The translations under genes and the position numbers were made by a program. Positions 32,307 to 33,188 of a stretch of DNA of 33,188 bases are shown piece by piece. The notes beneath the pieces are model-generated. The model was not told where the DNA came from. It made no database searches and saw only the letters and a program-made list of their open reading frames with translations. This DNA comes from Candidatus Bathyarchaeota archaeon B26-2 (GTDB lineage: Archaea; Thermoproteota; Bathyarchaeia; Bathyarchaeales; B26-1): NCBI GenBank assembly GCA_001593935.1, contig LUCE01000013.1:1-33188 (forward strand), given 5' to 3'. Within the stretch, counting starts at the first letter, position 1. Each line of letters begins with the position of its first letter.

Positions 32307-33188
32307 ATGGAGTTTGAGGGAGTCCTTAAGTATTATTCTAGGCCTTTGGTTAGAGAGGAGATATCCGACTACTGTCAAGGGCGCTGGGTTGCGGTTGAAT
32401 GCGTCCGTCAAGGCGAGAGGAGGTTCTTTCTAAGGTACTGGAAGAGAGGAGGGCCTCCCCTCTCCATATCTAAAGCCGAGGACGTTGGCAGGATTATGCA
32501 TAGGTTTGGTAGGCTGAAACCGAGGACATTGTATGGATCAGTGAACATCTACTCCAAACTGGAGTCTGTAGAGGACACGGAGGAAGAATCCAACATTGCA
32601 TATACTTCACCAATATGGGATATAGATAGTCGCGTAGAAAGATGGAAGGAAACGATGCAGGTGGCAGACATCATAGTTAGAAGGCTTGAGGCTGAAGGAG
32701 TCTCCAAGTCCGTTTTCGTGAACTGGTCAGGAAGAGGCGCCCACGTCCACATTCACGAAAAGGCATTCTCCAAAGATCTTCTTTCGAAGCATAACCCATT
32801 GGACGTTGCTTACGCCGTGGTGGAGTATATCTGCCGCATGATAAAGCGAGACCTAGCCGAAGTCTCAAGTAAGTTGGAGAAGAAGGGCTTCGCCATAAAG
32901 GTCGAGAACAAAATAGACTTGAAAAGGGTTTTCACGGCTCCGCTCTCCCTACATCGGGAACTCGACCTATGCGCCGTATGCCTCAAGCCAGATCAGCTAG
33001 GAGATTTCCACATAGACTGGGCCAAGCCCAACGTCCTGAAGCACAATAAGGCTTGGAGAGAACACTTAGAAGGGGAGGGAGACCAGCTCGCTGAGAAAGC
33101 TCTTAGGGAGGTGGGAGGATACTGGGCTACCGTGAAGCCTAGGTCAAAACCGGCAAGGAAGCTGGCACCTACAGGCGCTACTTTAGAA
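32307..33188 (+). CDS. AEP-superfamily primase small-subunit-like protein (3' partial)
   Basis: The frame runs from ATG 32307 to the window edge without a stop: 294 codons seen. The catalytic D-x-D is in PIWDIDSRVERW (about 102-113), the second motif is NWSGRGAHVHIHE (about 140-152), and the third region KRVFTAPLSLHREL is near 211-224. A short LCAVC follows. The order and spacing match the archaeo-eukaryotic primase fold of PriS, which makes RNA or DNA primers with a two-metal site. SGRGAHVHI differs a little from the SGRRGVH form of the replicative PriS as I know it, so it may be a paralogue or lineage variant. Its C-terminus is not visible. No large-subunit gene is in the window. Confidence 0.8.
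   Translation, partial: MEFEGVLKYYSRPLVREEISDYCQGRWVAVECVRQGERRFFLRYWKRGGPPLSISKAEDVGRIMHRFGRLKPRTLYGSVNIYSKLESVEDTEEESNIAYTSPIWDIDSRVERWKETMQVADIIVRRLEAEGVSKSVFVNWSGRGAHVHIHEKAFSKDLLSKHNPLDVAYAVVEYICRMIKRDLAEVSSKLEKKGFAIKVENKIDLKRVFTAPLSLHRELDLCAVCLKPDQLGDFHIDWAKPNVLKHNKAWREHLEGEGDQLAEKALREVGGYWATVKPRSKPARKLAPTGATLE

Noticed and set aside
1-33188. CRISPR arrays, transposons, integrase or attachment sites
   Set aside because: No regularly spaced repeats, no transposase or integrase domains and no duplicated ends were seen.

Overview
The window reads as a gene-dense chromosomal segment of an archaeon, most likely a thermophilic member of the TACK lineages (Bathyarchaeia-like is my best guess, not proven). 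The signs are a TiaS-type tRNA(Ile2) agmatinylcytidine synthase, an archaeal-type S-adenosylmethionine synthetase, a type II methionine aminopeptidase, a DUF1512-like protein, a stand-alone Lrp/AsnC ligand-binding module, a primase-small-subunit (AEP) protein, many AGA/AGG arginine codons, TATA-like boxes upstream of many genes, short leaders and frequent TTG/GTG starts. No rRNA, tRNA, CRISPR array, insertion sequence or phage gene was found. No gap between genes exceeds about 225 bases.

Layout. Positions 2-4800 hold two overlapping plus-strand genes: a sequon-rich single-pass surface protein (5' end outside the window) and a very large FtsX-type ABC permease with an extra ectodomain and a long cytosolic coiled coil. 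From 4832 to 9734 come housekeeping and accessory genes: a HAD phosphatase, tiaS, a Lrp-type ligand-binding module, an EamA transporter, and an unusual radical SAM protein fused to three further iron-sulfur modules. From 9959 to 15784 lie a second HAD protein, a five-Asp-box sialidase-like propeller, and three membrane proteins that each end in cytosolic zinc ribbons (one carries a transglutaminase-like protease fold), around a DUF1512-like gene. From 15814 to 18540 are map, a small Moco-binding oxidoreductase and a URO-D/methylcobamide methyltransferase-like gene whose start codon appears to be non-canonical.

Positions 18585-27875 form a catabolic block: Gfo/Idh/MocA dehydrogenase, glucosamine-6-phosphate deaminase-like protein, a DHODH/PreA-like flavoprotein with ferredoxin clusters, a Zn-dependent MDR dehydrogenase, a LarA-family nickel-pincer racemase/epimerase, an FGGY kinase resembling gluconokinases, a DapA-family aldolase/dehydratase, and a GhrB-like NADP-type 2-hydroxyacid dehydrogenase. 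Together these could interconvert, epimerise, phosphorylate and cleave sugar acids (aldonates). This is the most interesting metabolic reading of the window, but it is an inference.

Positions 27989-32090 are methionine/SAM-centred: core MetE, a DHH phosphoesterase, an HTH-CBS regulator and SAM synthetase. The HTH-CBS gene is divergent from SAM synthetase, and their shared promoter carries a 7-bp perfect inverted repeat flanking both TATA boxes, which suggests a ligand-responsive switch. The window ends inside an AEP primase-like gene.
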